NCBI RefSeq assembly: GCF_024204645.1
Contig: NZ_CP100351.1
Location: 2,418,001-2,482,000, forward strand
Direction of reading: 5' to 3'
Source: Desulfomicrobium sp. ZS1
GTDB lineage: Bacteria > Desulfobacterota > Desulfovibrionia > Desulfovibrionales > Desulfomicrobiaceae
DNA: 64,000 bases
Below, piece after piece: positions 55,077 to 64,000 of this stretch; position 1 is the stretch's first letter; every line of letters begins with the position of its first letter. The position numbers and the translations under genes were made by a program. The notes beneath the pieces are model-generated. The model did no database searches. It had not been told where the DNA came from and was given only the letters and a program-made list of their open reading frames with translations.

Positions 55077-55135
55077 GCATCGTGCTCACGCGTTGGTCCG
55101 GATTCGGGCGGCCGGTTTCCGGCCGCCCGAAAGGA

Positions 55136-56125
55136 TTATTTCTGAAGCCAAGCCATCATTTCGCGCAGGCTGTCTCCGACCTTCTCCACCTGATGCTCGT
55201 GGCTCTGACGCCTTCTGGCCAGGAAGAAAGGCAGGTTGGCCTTGTTTTCCAGAATCCAGTTGCGGGCAAACGTGCCGTCCTGAATCTCTTCGAGCACCTT
55301 CTGCATGGCCTTGCGGGACTCTTCGTTGATGACCCGCGGGCCGGTCACGTAGTCGCCGTATTCGGCCGTGTCGCTGATGGAGTGGTGCATCTTCTTGAAT
55401 CCACCCTCGTAGAGCAGATCCACGATGAGCTTGAGTTCGTGCATGCACTCGAAAAAGGCTATCTCGGGCTGGTAACCGGCCTTGGTCAGGGTCTCGAACC
55501 CGGCGCGGATGAGCTCGCTCACGCCGCCGCAGAGCACTGCCTGCTCACCGAACAGATCGGTCTCGGTCTCTTCGGCGAATGTGGTCTCAAGCACGCCGGA
55601 GCGTGTTCCGCCGACTCCGGCGGCATAGGCCAGGGCCTTGCCCAGGGCCTGACCCGTGGCGTCCTGATACACAGCCACCAGGCACGGCACTCCGCCGCCC
55701 TTCTCGAATTCGCGACGCACCAGATGTCCCGGGCCCTTGGGCGCGATCATGACCACGTCCACATCCTTGGGCGGGACGATCTGGTTGTAGTGGATGTTGA
55801 ATCCGTGACCAAAAACCAGAGTCTTGCCCGGAGCCAGATTCGGCAGGATTTCTTCCTCGTAGACCTTGGGCTGGTACTGATCCTGAACCAAAATCTGGAT
55901 CAAGTCGGCCTTCTTGGCCGCTTCGGCCGCGCTGACCGGCTCGAAGCCGTGCTCACGGGCCAGCTGCCAGTTGGGGCCGCCCGGACGCTGGCCGATGATG
56001 ACCTGCACGCCGGAGTCGCGCAGATTCTGCGCATGGGCATGACCCTGGCTGCCATACCCGATGATGGCCACGATCTTGTCTTTGAGTATATTCAGATCTG
56101 CATCCTTGTCATAATAAACTTTCAT
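55136..56125 (-). CDS. ilvC: Ketol-acid reductoisomerase, class I
   Basis: A 329-residue enzyme starting at the ATG after AGAAGGAGATACT. The NAD(P)H-binding fold has [22 protein letters not shown], followed by [26 protein letters not shown]. The C-terminal knotted domain has the metal ligands in [13 protein letters not shown]-type [41 protein letters not shown] and [12 protein letters not shown]. It converts acetolactate to dihydroxyisovalerate with Mg2+ and NADPH, the second step of valine and isoleucine synthesis. It is the third gene of ilvB-ilvN-ilvC, 61 bases from ilvN. Confidence 0.97.
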   Translation of the reverse strand: MKVYYDKDADLNILKDKIVAIIGYGSQGHAHAQNLRDSGVQVIIGQRPGGPNWQLAREHGFEPVSAAEAAKKADLIQILVQDQYQPKVYEEEILPNLAPGKTLVFGHGFNIHYNQIVPPKDVDVVMIAPKGPGHLVRREFEKGGGVPCLVAVYQDATGQALGKALAYAAGVGGTRSGVLETTFAEETETDLFGEQAVLCGGVSELIRAGFETLTKAGYQPEIAFFECMHELKLIVDLLYEGGFKKMHHSISDTAEYGDYVTGPRVINEESRKAMQKVLEEIQDGTFARNWILENKANLPFFLARRRQSHEHQVEKVGDSLREMMAWLQK

Positions 56126-56186
56126 AGTATCTCCTTCTCTCGTGAATATTGATACCCGCAATAGCGGATCCTCAGCCAATTGGTCT

Positions 56187-56675
56187 TCAGTCGGCAAGCT
56201 GCATGCTGCGGCGCATGGCCACGGTCCCGGCGCGGATGAACTCCTTGACGCCGAAACGCTGCAAGAGGGCCACCACGGCCTTTATCTTGCCCTGATCACC
56301 GGTGATTTCAAGGGTCAGCTCGTCAGGACTGACATCAACCACCTTGCACCTGAAAATATCCGCTATGCGCAGCACTTCCGCGCGCTTGGCGTCCTCAGCA
56401 CCGACCTTCATGAGCACGATCTCGCGCTCCACAGCCTGCAGGTGCGTCAGATCGACGACCTTGATGACAGTGATAAGCTTGTGCAGCTGTTTCATGATCT
56501 GCTCGATGATCTGTTCGTCGCCGCTGGTGCAGATGGTGATATGGGAAACTCCCGTTTCCAGGGTCGGGCCGACGTTCAGGGATTCGATGTTGAATCCCCG
56601 GCCGCTGAACAGGCCGACCACGCGGGACAGGACTCCGGGTTCGTTCTCGACAAGTATGGATAAGACATGTCTCAT
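56187..56675 (-). CDS. ilvN: Acetolactate synthase small (regulatory) subunit
   Basis: A 162-residue protein with TAGGAGGCCGCC before the ATG. The N-terminal ACT domain is [34 protein letters not shown], where valine binds for feedback control. The C-terminal half ([33 protein letters not shown]) is the ALS_ss_C domain, as in the long IlvH type. It pairs with the IlvB catalytic subunit encoded nine bases upstream. Confidence 0.97.
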   Translation of the reverse strand: MRHVLSILVENEPGVLSRVVGLFSGRGFNIESLNVGPTLETGVSHITICTSGDEQIIEQIMKQLHKLITVIKVVDLTHLQAVEREIVLMKVGAEDAKRAEVLRIADIFRCKVVDVSPDELTLEITGDQGKIKAVVALLQRFGVKEFIRAGTVAMRRSMQLAD

Positions 56676-56684
56676 GGCGGCCTC

Positions 56685-58373
56685 CTAAACCAGCAACATT
56701 TCCGACAGGGCCGCGCCTGCCGGGACCATGGGCGCGACGTTTTCCTCGGGCTCCACGCGCACATCAACGATGACCGGACCCGGATAGGCGAAGGCCTCTT
56801 TCAGGGTCGCCTCCAGATCCTCGGCTCTTTCGACCAGAAATCCTCCGGCCCCGTAGGCCTTGGCCAGGGCCACGAAATCGGGGTTGGTGTGCAGGCAGGT
56901 GGCGCAATAATTCTTCTTGTAGAAAAGTTCCTGCCACTGCCGGACCATGCCCAGATACCCGTTGTTCAGGATGACGATCTTGACCGGCACCTGATAGCTG
57001 ACCGCCGTGGCCAGTTCCTGGATGTTCATCTGGATGGACCCGTCGCCCGCGATATCGACCACCAGCTTGTCCGGAAAAGCAAGCTGGGCCCCGATGGCCG
57101 CCGGAAAGCCGTAGCCCATGGTTCCAAGGCCGCCGGAGGTCAAAAGGGTGCGCGGTTTGCGGTAGGTATAGAACTGCGCGGCCCACATCTGGTTCTGGCC
57201 CACCTCGGTGGCGATAATGGCCTCGCCTTTGGAAAGCTCATGAATTTTTTCCACCACCCACTGCGGTTTGATGGCCCCGCCATTCTTTGCATAGCTGAGC
57301 GGATGGGAAACGCGCATCTCGGTCAGGGAGGTGTTCCAGGTCTCGTGCTTGGCCTGCCAGTCCACGTCTTTGATCTTGGCCGCCTCTTCGATCAGTCCGG
57401 CCAAGGCCTGCTTACAGTCCGCGACAATGGGCACATCCACGACCACGTTCTTGCTGATGGAGGTGGGGTCGATGTCGATGTGGATGATTTTGGCCCGGGC
57501 GGCAAAGGAATTGACCCGGCCCGTGACCCGGTCATCAAAACGCGCGCCCACGGAAATGAGCACGTCGCAATTATTGATGGCCATGTTGGCCGTGTAGGTC
57601 CCGTGCATGCCAAGCATCCCGAGCCACAGGGGGTGATCTCCGGGAAAAGCGCCAAGGCCCATCAGCGTGGTGGTGACCGGCAGATGGAACATTTCCGCCA
57701 GCCGGGTCAGTTCCGCGGCGCTGTCGGATGAGATGACACCGCCACCGGCATAGATCACCGGCTGCTTGCTCTGGGCGATAAGCTCTGCGGCCTTGCGCAA
57801 CTGTTTGCGATTCGGATTAACGTTGGGATTGTAACTGCGAAGACTTATGGTTTCCGGATAGGAAAACTTGGTCTTGGAGTTGACCACATCTTTGGGCAGG
57901 TCAATGAGGACCGGACCCGGCCTGCCGGTCCGTGCAATATAAAAAGCCTGCTTGATGGTCGTGGCCAAGTCGGCGACATTCTTGACCAGATAGTTGTGTT
58001 TGGTGCAGGGCCGGGTGATGCCCACGATGTCGGCTTCCTGAAAGGCATCGTTGCCGATCAGGTGCGTGGGCACCTGCCCCGTGATCACAACCAAGGGAAT
58101 GGAATCCATGTAGGCCGTGGCGATTCCGGTCACGGTATTGGTCGCGCCGGGCCCGGATGTGACCAGGCACACGCCCACCTTGCCCGATGCCCTGGCGAAA
58201 CCGTCGGCTGCGTGGACTGCGGCCTGTTCGTGACGGACCAGAATATGTTTGATCGGGTGCTTGGGGAGTTCGTCATAAATGTCGATGACCGCACCCCCGG
58301 GAAATCCGAAAATGAGATCAACCCCTTCCCGCTTCAAACACTCCATTAGAATCTGGGCACCGGTGAGGACCAT
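56685..58373 (-). CDS. ilvB: Acetolactate synthase large (catalytic) subunit
   Basis: A 562-residue ThDP enzyme: [44 protein letters not shown] (active-site Glu in RHEQAA), a middle FAD-binding domain, and the C-terminal ThDP site with [18 protein letters not shown] and [19 protein letters not shown]...[19 protein letters not shown]. It joins two pyruvates, or pyruvate and 2-oxobutyrate, to make the acetohydroxy acids of the branched-chain pathway. It lies at the head of ilvBNC; the leader shows no attenuator-type run of Leu/Val/Ile codons. Confidence 0.97.
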   Translation of the reverse strand: MVLTGAQILMECLKREGVDLIFGFPGGAVIDIYDELPKHPIKHILVRHEQAAVHAADGFARASGKVGVCLVTSGPGATNTVTGIATAYMDSIPLVVITGQVPTHLIGNDAFQEADIVGITRPCTKHNYLVKNVADLATTIKQAFYIARTGRPGPVLIDLPKDVVNSKTKFSYPETISLRSYNPNVNPNRKQLRKAAELIAQSKQPVIYAGGGVISSDSAAELTRLAEMFHLPVTTTLMGLGAFPGDHPLWLGMLGMHGTYTANMAINNCDVLISVGARFDDRVTGRVNSFAARAKIIHIDIDPTSISKNVVVDVPIVADCKQALAGLIEEAAKIKDVDWQAKHETWNTSLTEMRVSHPLSYAKNGGAIKPQWVVEKIHELSKGEAIIATEVGQNQMWAAQFYTYRKPRTLLTSGGLGTMGYGFPAAIGAQLAFPDKLVVDIAGDGSIQMNIQELATAVSYQVPVKIVILNNGYLGMVRQWQELFYKKNYCATCLHTNPDFVALAKAYGAGGFLVERAEDLEATLKEAFAYPGPVIVDVRVEPEENVAPMVPAGAALSEMLLV

Positions 58374-58379
58374 GGCTTC

Positions 58380-58610
58380 CTATCCCTCCTGACGTTTGTA
58401 TTTCTCAAGCAAAGTCTGAATCCGGGTTTTGCCGGCCAGCTTTTTCTTCTTGTATTCTTTCACTTCCAGATCTTCAGCAGGGGAAAGCACGGCTTTGCCC
58501 GAGTAGCGCTCCAAAAGTTTTTCAAAACCCACATGTTCCTCCCACAGACTCTTGAGTTCCTCGTCGTGACCCAAGTTCGCCGCAATCAGTTCGAGGTCTT
58601 GCTGTTCCAT
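58380..58610 (-). CDS. DUF465 family protein
   Basis: A 76-residue helical protein with TAAGGAGACATCCT before the ATG. LKSLWEEHVGFEKLLERYSGKAVLSPAEDLEVKEYKKKKLAGKTRI is the YdcH/DUF465 helical hairpin. The function is unknown. It is six bases upstream of ilvB, in the same transcript as the neighbouring small genes. Confidence 0.85.
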   Translation of the reverse strand: MEQQDLELIAANLGHDEELKSLWEEHVGFEKLLERYSGKAVLSPAEDLEVKEYKKKKLAGKTRIQTLLEKYKRQEG

Positions 58611-58627
58611 AGGATGTCTCCTTAGCG

Positions 58628-58948
58628 TTATGGTTTGCCCAATGCCCTTTCCGAAAATACATTCCAGTCAGGCTCTTCCACCACATCCAGCAGCAGGTTC
58701 TTTTGCCGGGACGCATGCCCGGACTCGATGACCACCTGCGAAGCCTTGATTCCCAAAATTTTCGACACAAACACGATCAACGCGCTGTTGGCCTTGTTGT
58801 CGACGGCCCGGGCCTGTAACCGGATCTTCAAAAAGTCGCCATGCAGGCCCGCAACTTCAGTTTTCCTTGCCCCGGGCTGGACCCAGATCCCAAGCCTCCA
58901 GCCTTTATTTTTGGCCGGTCCGGCGAAAACCGGGTGATCCGTACACAT
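58628..58948 (-). CDS. DUF167 (YggU-like) protein
   Basis: A 106-residue protein with WVQPGARKTEVAGLHGDFLKIRLQARAVDNKANSALIVFVSKILGI, the core of DUF167/YggU. YggU of E. coli is of unknown function and is usually encoded beside YggT, as here (YggT at 58954). No strong ribosome site is visible; five bases separate it from the YggT stop, so coupling is likely. Confidence 0.88.
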   Translation of the reverse strand: MCTDHPVFAGPAKNKGWRLGIWVQPGARKTEVAGLHGDFLKIRLQARAVDNKANSALIVFVSKILGIKASQVVIESGHASRQKNLLLDVVEEPDWNVFSERALGKP

Positions 58949-58953
58949 GAGTA

Positions 58954-59247
58954 CTAAAACATCATCTGCGACATCAGTCGAGCCAAAAAAACCTGCACGA
59001 ATTTGATGCCAAGGACCACGACAAACGGAGAAAAATCAATCCCGCTGATATACGTGAACGGCAACCACTTGCGAATACGGTAAAAAACAGGCTCGGTCAG
59101 ACTCCTGATCCCACGCACGATGGGATTATACGGATCGGGGTTGACCCAGCTCATGATCACGGAGGCGATGACCACCCAGAAATATAAAGACAACACGCTG
59201 TCTGCCACATAGTAAACAGCCGCAAAAAGACTCGAAAAAACAGGCAT
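58954..59247 (-). CDS. YggT family membrane protein
   Basis: A 97-residue protein with two hydrophobic helices: LFAAVYYVADSVLSLYFWVVIASVIMSW and FSPFVVVLGIKFVQVFLARL. The central WVNPDPYNPIVRGIRSLTEPVFYRIRKWLP stretch is the YggT/CcmB-like family signature, shared with YlmG of Gram-positive cell-division clusters. GAGGGGAATGTTAC precedes the ATG. It is an integral inner-membrane protein with a suggested role in envelope organisation. Confidence 0.92.
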   Translation of the reverse strand: MPVFSSLFAAVYYVADSVLSLYFWVVIASVIMSWVNPDPYNPIVRGIRSLTEPVFYRIRKWLPFTYISGIDFSPFVVVLGIKFVQVFLARLMSQMMF

Positions 59248-59301
59248 GTAACATTCCCCTCAGAAGACGCTGACGCTTCGCGTAGGCGTCATGTTTTCAG
59301 G

Positions 59302-59976
59302 CTAATCGATTATCTCGCAAAAACCCGTCTCAAACCATTGCCGCAGTTCATGAAAACTGTCCACATGCAGTTGGGCCCTCAAATCCCGGTTCCGATAGGC
59401 CCAAAACGGGACCCCGGCCCGATTCGTGGTCTCCTGGTCAACGGAAGAATCCCCAAGATAGGACATCTCCTGCACAGCCAGCCCCCAGGTTTCGACAATG
59501 CGCCGCAGGCCCTCGGGGTCGGGTTTGGGCAGGGCCACCTTGGCTGCAGTCATGACAGGATGAAAAAAACGGGTCAGATCGAACCGTTCCAGCACCATCT
59601 CCATGGAATTCTTGCGGTTGGTGTTGACGGCCATGCGCACATCCAGCTTCTCCAGGGTATGAAGCAGCTCAAAAAGCCCCGGCTCCGGCACCATGCGATC
59701 GATGAAATCACCATAGGTCATGTGCCCCTGCAACTGTGCCGCCTTGGGCAAAAGGTCTGCCGGGATGATCCGGGCCATGGCCTTGTCCACGGTATGCATG
59801 AACGCGTAATCCTCATCCTCTGGAGTCATGGGCGCAAGGCCCAGGGCGCTCAGGATGTGGTTGTAATAATGACGGTTCACATTCCTGGAGTCGAAAAGTA
59901 CACCGTCACAGTCAAAGATCACGCCACGAATCCGGCGCAAATCAAAACGACGGGACTGGCCCGCATCAGCTGTCAT
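59302..59976 (-). CDS. HAD-superfamily phosphatase
   Basis: A 224-residue protein. Motif I is VIFDCDGVLFDSRNV (nucleophile Asp22, acid Asp24); motif II is in MAVNTNRKNSMEMVLE; motif III/IV are in ALPKPDPEGL and YLGDSSVDQETTNRAG. A four-helix cap (residues about 34-100) fits the phosphoglycolate phosphatase/beta-phosphoglucomutase group. The substrate is unknown. It begins two bases after the acyl-CoA ligase stop (GGAGTAGAC ATG), so the two are coupled. Confidence 0.9.
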   Translation of the reverse strand: MTADAGQSRRFDLRRIRGVIFDCDGVLFDSRNVNRHYYNHILSALGLAPMTPEDEDYAFMHTVDKAMARIIPADLLPKAAQLQGHMTYGDFIDRMVPEPGLFELLHTLEKLDVRMAVNTNRKNSMEMVLERFDLTRFFHPVMTAAKVALPKPDPEGLRRIVETWGLAVQEMSYLGDSSVDQETTNRAGVPFWAYRNRDLRAQLHVDSFHELRQWFETGFCEIID

Positions 59977-59978
59977 GT

Positions 59979-61631
59979 CTACTCCATGGCCTCCGGAAAA
60001 TACTGCCCGGCCAGATCACGCAGCTTGAATTTTTGGATTTTGCCGCTCGCGGTCATGGGATATTCATCCAGGAAGACCACGTATTTAGGAATCTTGTAGC
60101 GCGAGATCTGGCCACGGCAGAAGTCGCGGATATCCTCGGTGGCGTAGTCGAAGCCTTCCTTCAAAATGACGAATGCCCCCACTTCCTCGCCGTACTTGCG
60201 GCTGGGCACGCCGACCACCTGCACGTCCTTGATGCCCTCCATGCGGTACAGGAATTCCTCGATCTCGCGCGGGTACACGTTCTCGCCGCCGCGAATGATC
60301 ATGTCCTTCAGGCGGCCGGTGATGCTCAGGTAGCCGTCCTCGTCAATGGTGCCGAGGTCTCCGGAATGCATCCAGCCGTCCGGGTCGATGGCCTGGGCCG
60401 TGGCGTCGGGACTGTTGTAGTAGCCCTTCATGACGTTGTAGCCACGGCAGCAGACCTCGCCCTGCACGCCGGGAGCGACGGGCTCGCCCGTCTCGGGATC
60501 GACGACCCGCACCTCGATCTCGGGCATGGCCCGGCCCACGGTCTTCGTGCGCTGCTCAATGGAGTCGTTGACCCGGGTCTGGGTCATGACCGGGGAGGTT
60601 TCGGTCAGCCCATAGCAGATGGTGATCTCCTTCATGTTCATGATGTCCATGACCTTTTCCATGACCGGCGCCGGACACGGTGAACCGGCCATGATGCCCG
60701 TGCGAAGCGAAGAAAGATCATAGCGCGGGAAAGAGCGATGTTCGAGCACGCTGATGAACATGGTGGGCACGCCGTAAAGGGCGGTGCACTTTTCCTCCTC
60801 GACGGCGGCCAGGACCATGAGCGGATTGAACCCCTCAAGGATGACCAGAGTGGCGGCATGGCTGATCGCGGCCAGGACTCCCAGCACGCAACCGAAGCAG
60901 TGAAAGAGCGGCACAGGTAGACAGACCCGGTCATTATGGGTGAACTTCTGGTTTTCGCCGATCCAGAACCCGTTGTTGCCGATATTGTAGTGGGTCAGCA
61001 TGACGCCTTTGGGGAAGCCGGTGGTGCCCGACGTGTACTGCATGTTGACCACGTCGTGCGGGTCGAGAGAGGCCTGCCGGGCGCGGTAATCCTCTTCGGA
61101 GGTGACCCGGCTCAGCGCCAGGAGCTCCGGCATGGAGTACATGCCCCGATGTTTCTCCTGCCCCAGAAAGAACACTCGCTTCAAATCCGGGAATTTTTCG
61201 CTGCGCAGATAACCCCGCTCCTGGGTTTTGAGCTCCGGAACCAGACCATACACGGTCTGCACGTAATCCGTGTCCCGAAAGGAATCGATGAGCAGCAGGT
61301 TCTCGCACTCGGACTGCTTGAGCAGGTATTCCAACTCGGCCGTTTTATAAAAGGTGTTGACCGTCAGCAAAACAGCCCCGATCTTGGCCGTGGCGAACTG
61401 AAAAGCGACCCAGTACGGCACGTTGGTCGCCCAGATGGCCATCTTCTCGCCTTTCTGCACGCCCATGGCCATGAGCCCCTTGGCCAGGTTGTCGACCAGT
61501 TCCCCAAATTCCCGGTAGGTCATCCGAAAATTCCGGTCCACATAAACCACGGCTTCATTGTCCGGGTGCTGCATGATGGCTTCATCAAGCATCTGCCCCA
61601 GGGTAATTTCTCGCAACGCAGGCTTGTCCAT
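59979..61631 (-). CDS. AMP-binding acyl-CoA ligase
   Basis: A 550-residue enzyme from the ATG at 61631 after AAGGGGGAGTC. Motifs: the P-loop [14 protein letters not shown] (residues 199-212), [15 protein letters not shown], then [44 protein letters not shown] and the final lysine in [14 protein letters not shown]. It adenylates a carboxylic acid and joins it to CoA, probably a fatty or branched acid. It follows the XRE-cupin regulator by 25 bases, a pair that I recall as recurrent in Desulfobacterota. Confidence 0.95.
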   Translation of the reverse strand: MDKPALREITLGQMLDEAIMQHPDNEAVVYVDRNFRMTYREFGELVDNLAKGLMAMGVQKGEKMAIWATNVPYWVAFQFATAKIGAVLLTVNTFYKTAELEYLLKQSECENLLLIDSFRDTDYVQTVYGLVPELKTQERGYLRSEKFPDLKRVFFLGQEKHRGMYSMPELLALSRVTSEEDYRARQASLDPHDVVNMQYTSGTTGFPKGVMLTHYNIGNNGFWIGENQKFTHNDRVCLPVPLFHCFGCVLGVLAAISHAATLVILEGFNPLMVLAAVEEEKCTALYGVPTMFISVLEHRSFPRYDLSSLRTGIMAGSPCPAPVMEKVMDIMNMKEITICYGLTETSPVMTQTRVNDSIEQRTKTVGRAMPEIEVRVVDPETGEPVAPGVQGEVCCRGYNVMKGYYNSPDATAQAIDPDGWMHSGDLGTIDEDGYLSITGRLKDMIIRGGENVYPREIEEFLYRMEGIKDVQVVGVPSRKYGEEVGAFVILKEGFDYATEDIRDFCRGQISRYKIPKYVVFLDEYPMTASGKIQKFKLRDLAGQYFPEAME

Positions 61632-61656
61632 GACTCCCCCTTTGGATGACACCGGA

Positions 61657-62226
61657 CTATTCCGGAAAATAGAGCACCGCATAAATGGAGGCCGGAGCAT
61701 TCCCGCCAGCCGCCACATGATGCGGAACGATGGAATTGAGATAAATGGAATCCCCCTTGCCGAGGGTCAGCACGTCCTTGCCGTACGTGATCTCGATGGA
61801 ACCTTCGTGCACGACAATGAACTCTTCGCCTTCATGGCTGGACAGCTTTGGCTCCCCGCACGCTGCAGGCATGAGTTCGACAAAGAAAGGCTCCATGTGC
61901 CGATCGGTCTTGCCCTTGCCAAGGGAATAGAACTTCATGTCCACGGAACAGCCCTTGCCGCCAAGCATGCTCAGGCCCTCTTCCCTTTCCCCCAGACGCA
62001 CGATGAGCGGATCCTGGCCCAACTCGTCATCCAGAAATGTGCCCATGCGCACACCCAGCCCTCGCGCGACTTTGAGTAGCGGCCCGAGGGACGGATAGAC
62101 GGAATCGTCTTCCAGAGATTTAAGAAACGCAATTTCAAGCCCCGTGCGCTGGGCCAGGTCTTCAAGGCTGATCTCGTTCATTTCCCGGAATCGTTTGACA
62201 CGTTTGCCGAGTTGCTCTTTGCTCAT
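61657..62226 (-). CDS. XRE-family regulator with a C-terminal cupin domain
   Basis: A 189-residue protein. The helix-turn-helix covers residues about 7-62 ([33 protein letters not shown]). The cupin covers about 105-189 ([36 protein letters not shown] and [18 protein letters not shown]). Such proteins regulate the adjacent enzyme according to a small-molecule ligand bound in the cupin barrel. The acyl-CoA ligase 25 bases downstream is the likely target, with an acyl-CoA as ligand, which is an inference. Confidence 0.94.
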   Translation of the reverse strand: MSKEQLGKRVKRFREMNEISLEDLAQRTGLEIAFLKSLEDDSVYPSLGPLLKVARGLGVRMGTFLDDELGQDPLIVRLGEREEGLSMLGGKGCSVDMKFYSLGKGKTDRHMEPFFVELMPAACGEPKLSSHEGEEFIVVHEGSIEITYGKDVLTLGKGDSIYLNSIVPHHVAAGGNAPASIYAVLYFPE

Positions 62227-62242
62227 AAACCGTTCTCGCTGG

Positions 62243-63007
62243 TTAAAGGTTCAGAGGACGGGCCGTTAAAATGACGGGCTCGGGCAGATCGATCCTGCGG
62301 CCGCAGACGCGCTCCGCCGCTTCGGCGTCCACGACGCAACAGACCAGCCCAGCCGGGTTGCCTTCGCAAGGCGAAAAACTCAGATCCATGGACACAAGCT
62401 CGCGCACCACGTCTTCGTCGGAAATAAAAAGCCGCGTGCCCAGAGGCAGAAACAGAAGCAGTGAGGGCAAAAGGTTCTTCCACGGCAGCTCCACGCAGGC
62501 CCTCGGGAAAAGGGCCTCATCCGAAACGCCGGGCTGTGTAAAACTTTCCTCGTCGTCAAGGCCGAGCACTGCGGCGAAGCCGTCCCGCGCGGCCTCAAAG
62601 CGGCCTTCCTGCTCACAGATGGCCACGAACTGCTCTTCGCGGTACAGAGCCATAGCCAGCAAAAGCTGAGCTTGGCGCCGCAGGTCCCCGAGACTCGGCT
62701 CTTTGGGTGCATCCCTCCCGGTCAGCTGCGACTTTATGTCCATTGTCGTATCGGTGTAAAAATTATCAAGCCCTGCAGCCTGGTAGGCCTGCATGTCCGA
62801 AGGCCTTGGAAAACGCTCGCCGAATTCCATGTAGCTTCTGAGCATGCTCCGCACCTCTGCGGGAGGACACGGCAGCTCGGCCGGACGCCACCGAGGCAGT
62901 TCCGTGACCATGTCCACGCCCGGATCAAAAAAAACAACACTGTCCGGAAGGGGGCCGTAGCCCAGTTTCGGATGCAACCAGGGAAAATGCACTACCATAT
63001 CGCTCAT
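62243..63007 (-). CDS. Unrecognised protein, probably cytoplasmic
   Basis: A 254-residue protein after AAGGAGATAGATAA. It contains VVHFPWLHPKLGYGPLPDSVVFFDPG near the N-terminus, a helical middle (DLRRQAQLLLAMALYREEQFVAICEQEGRFE) and an alpha/beta end (RLFISDEDVVRELVSMDLSF, GLVCCVVDAEAAERVCGR). No signal peptide or membrane segment is present and no motif is known to me. It lies 16 bases upstream of the XRE-cupin gene and 22 after the next unknown gene, so all four are likely one operon. Confidence 0.78.
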   Translation of the reverse strand: MSDMVVHFPWLHPKLGYGPLPDSVVFFDPGVDMVTELPRWRPAELPCPPAEVRSMLRSYMEFGERFPRPSDMQAYQAAGLDNFYTDTTMDIKSQLTGRDAPKEPSLGDLRRQAQLLLAMALYREEQFVAICEQEGRFEAARDGFAAVLGLDDEESFTQPGVSDEALFPRACVELPWKNLLPSLLLFLPLGTRLFISDEDVVRELVSMDLSFSPCEGNPAGLVCCVVDAEAAERVCGRRIDLPEPVILTARPLNL

Positions 63008-63029
63008 TTATCTATCTCCTTAGATGCAA

Positions 63030-63404
63030 TCATTCGTCATGAGAGAGCTCAAAGCGACGGCAACGGCCTGCGCAAGGGGGCAGACGCAACACGCACACTC
63101 CTTCGATGAAATGACGGCACAGAATTTCCCCGGCATCATCCTGCAGGGCCGTAAAATTTGCACAGTCCCAGTCAATGTTCAAGGCTTGCGCCATGCGCTG
63201 CTTCCAAATTCGCCCGGCCTCCTCGGAGGTCAGGCCCAAAATCTCACCCCGCACCACAAATTCGTCGAAACGGTCTTCAAGGACGCTCAGCACGGTGCAG
63301 GAAAATTCTGCGCGCAGCCCCGGGTTCATCAGCTCTTCATACAGGCAACGGCCGGCGATCCAGAAACGGCAAGCATCGCCGGGCATGTGCAGCAACGGGT
63401 TCAC
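63030..63404 (-). CDS. Unrecognised cysteine-containing protein
   Basis: A 124-residue protein with a GTG start at 63404 five bases after CGGAG. Ten cysteines occur, several in pairs around HFIEGVCVLRLPPCAGRC and in GDACRFWIAGRCLYEEL, which could bind a metal or Fe-S cluster. I know of no named family. It is the first gene of the run leading to the regulator and acyl-CoA ligase. Confidence 0.7.
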   Translation of the reverse strand: MNPLLHMPGDACRFWIAGRCLYEELMNPGLRAEFSCTVLSVLEDRFDEFVVRGEILGLTSEEAGRIWKQRMAQALNIDWDCANFTALQDDAGEILCRHFIEGVCVLRLPPCAGRCRRFELSHDE

Positions 63405-63570
63405 GAAAACTCCGCAAAGCGGCAGGCCGCAGCACGAAAAATCAGGAGACAGCTATTTGACAAATACATTCCATCCCTTCGGAAACCAAGGTTTTTCTTC
63501 CACAAGGAAGAGTTGACCTGCCCGAAGCGCTATGTGTATATGAGGCGCAATCATTCTCGAGGAGGCATAC

Positions 63571-63768
63571 ATGTTTGGCATTGGTATCCCTGAGCTTCTA
63601 ATAATACTGGTCATCGTCCTGGTCATTTTCGGGGCCAACAAGTTGCCTGAAATCGGTTCAGGAATGGGCCGGGCCATAAAAAACTTCAAGAAAGCCACTG
63701 GCGAGCCTGAAGAAATCGACGTCACGCCCAAGTCCGAGTCCAAGGACGCATCCGACAAAAAAGAATAA
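63571..63768 (+). CDS. tatA: Twin-arginine translocase subunit TatA
   Basis: A 65-residue protein with GAGGAGG before the ATG. It has one N-terminal helix ([20 protein letters not shown]) followed by the hinge FG and the amphipathic helix [21 protein letters not shown], then a charged tail. TatA forms the pore that passes folded Tat substrates, such as metal-cofactor enzymes, across the inner membrane. No tatB or tatC is in view, so they must lie elsewhere. Confidence 0.95.
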   Translation: MFGIGIPELLIILVIVLVIFGANKLPEIGSGMGRAIKNFKKATGEPEEIDVTPKSESKDASDKKE

Positions 63769-63784
63769 GCTCCCCCGTTTTTCC

Positions 63785-63816
63785 ACAAAAAATCCCGGCC
63801 CGACCGGGATTTTTTG
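63785..63816. terminator. Bidirectional intrinsic terminator
   Basis: ATCCCGG (63792-63798) pairs with CCGGGAT (63804-63810), flanked by an A run and a T run. It serves tatA and the convergent SPOR-like gene. Confidence 0.9.
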
Positions 63817-63822
63817 TAGCCG

Positions 63823-64000
63823 CTAACGGACCTCCACGGTCAACCCCTGGGTCTTGGCAGCGTCCCCGAGGCGTCTGGCCAATGCATCCCTGGAGCGGGT
63901 CTGAACCCGCCAGACACCGACCATGCCGGCCCCGTCCATCTCCACGCCAAGCAACGTCTTGCGTTGGACTTCCTCGCTCCAGGAATCCATAAGCCGGTCG
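63823..64000 (-). CDS. 3' end of a SPOR-like protein gene
   Basis: Only the last 59 codons are in the window, running off its right edge. The translated end includes MVGVWRVQTRSRDALARRLGDA and QGLTVEVR, which resembles the beta strand-helix-strand end of a SPOR peptidoglycan-binding domain. The family call is tentative because most of the protein lies outside. Confidence 0.55.
   Translation of the reverse strand, partial: DRLMDSWSEEVQRKTLLGVEMDGAGMVGVWRVQTRSRDALARRLGDAAKTQGLTVEVR

Noticed and set aside
53142-55145. 667-residue open frame on the plus strand
   Set aside because: It is a full antisense shadow of the secretion ATPase with no domain and no ribosome site.

Overview
The window looks like a chromosomal segment of a Gram-negative, mostly GC-rich anaerobe. 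My best guess is a sulfate- or sulfur-reducing Desulfobacterota of the Desulfovibrionales, close to Desulfomicrobium. This rests on recalled family context: a CGGC / NifU-like / DUF5320 iron-sulfur operon, an aminotransferase coupled to a small ferredoxin, an XRE-cupin regulator beside an acyl-CoA ligase, a SWIM-SNF2 helicase, and many copies of a GTAGGGGCGGACCTACGTGT-type palindrome. No database search was possible. I saw no rRNA, tRNA or CRISPR array.

Layout. 1-3.2 kb: HxlR regulator divergent from an FMN flavoprotein, an EamA transporter, and an AT-rich outer-membrane beta-barrel gene. 3.3-6.2 kb: a mobile island, with a group II intron sitting in the end repeat of a REP-type Y1 transposase element. 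6.4-8.9 kb: ZIP transporter and the CGGC/NifU-like/DUF5320 operon. 8.9-14.0 kb: an FKBP-methyltransferase fusion, an aminotransferase-ferredoxin pair, ychF and a TrmJ-like methylase. 14.0-17.7 kb: three arrays of a REP-like palindrome, a RayT-type transposase that carries one array inside its reading frame, a MocR regulator whose C-terminus is written by another array, and a divergent EamA transporter with a perfect palindrome between them. 17.7-31.5 kb: a DUF2939-like secreted protein, prfC, a phospholipase C-like protein, SlyD-like FKBP, the (p)ppGpp synthetase/hydrolase, a structured 500-base gap, a SWIM-SNF2 helicase, two NlpC/P60 lipoproteins and a cystathionine beta-lyase. 31.6-44.6 kb, all minus strand: PilZ protein, PstS-like/OmpA fusion, response regulator, hybrid histidine kinase with three HPt modules, response regulator, GAF-containing PilB-like ATPase, zinc-ribbon membrane protein, Hsp20, HtrA protease and alanine racemase. 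45.3-52.7 kb: class II photolyase, then tamA-tamB. 52.7-63.4 kb, minus strand: a second PilB-like ATPase, ilvB-ilvN-ilvC, small conserved genes (DUF465, DUF167, YggT), a HAD hydrolase, an acyl-CoA ligase, an XRE-cupin regulator and two unrecognised proteins. 63.5-64 kb: tatA and the 3' end of a SPOR-like gene.

How genes fit together. The 37.5-44.6 kb block reads as one signalling unit: a periplasmic phosphate-type sensor anchored to peptidoglycan, a multi-step phosphorelay, two single-domain receivers and a c-di-GMP receptor, next to a pilus/secretion-type ATPase. hsp20-htrA form an envelope/protein-quality unit. ilvBNC give the first shared steps of branched-chain amino acid synthesis. The most unusual items are the three-way-junction-like inverted repeats at 24827-24974, the REP array inside its own candidate transposase gene, the group II intron placed in the transposase end repeat, the FKBP-methyltransferase fusion and the three-HPt kinase.
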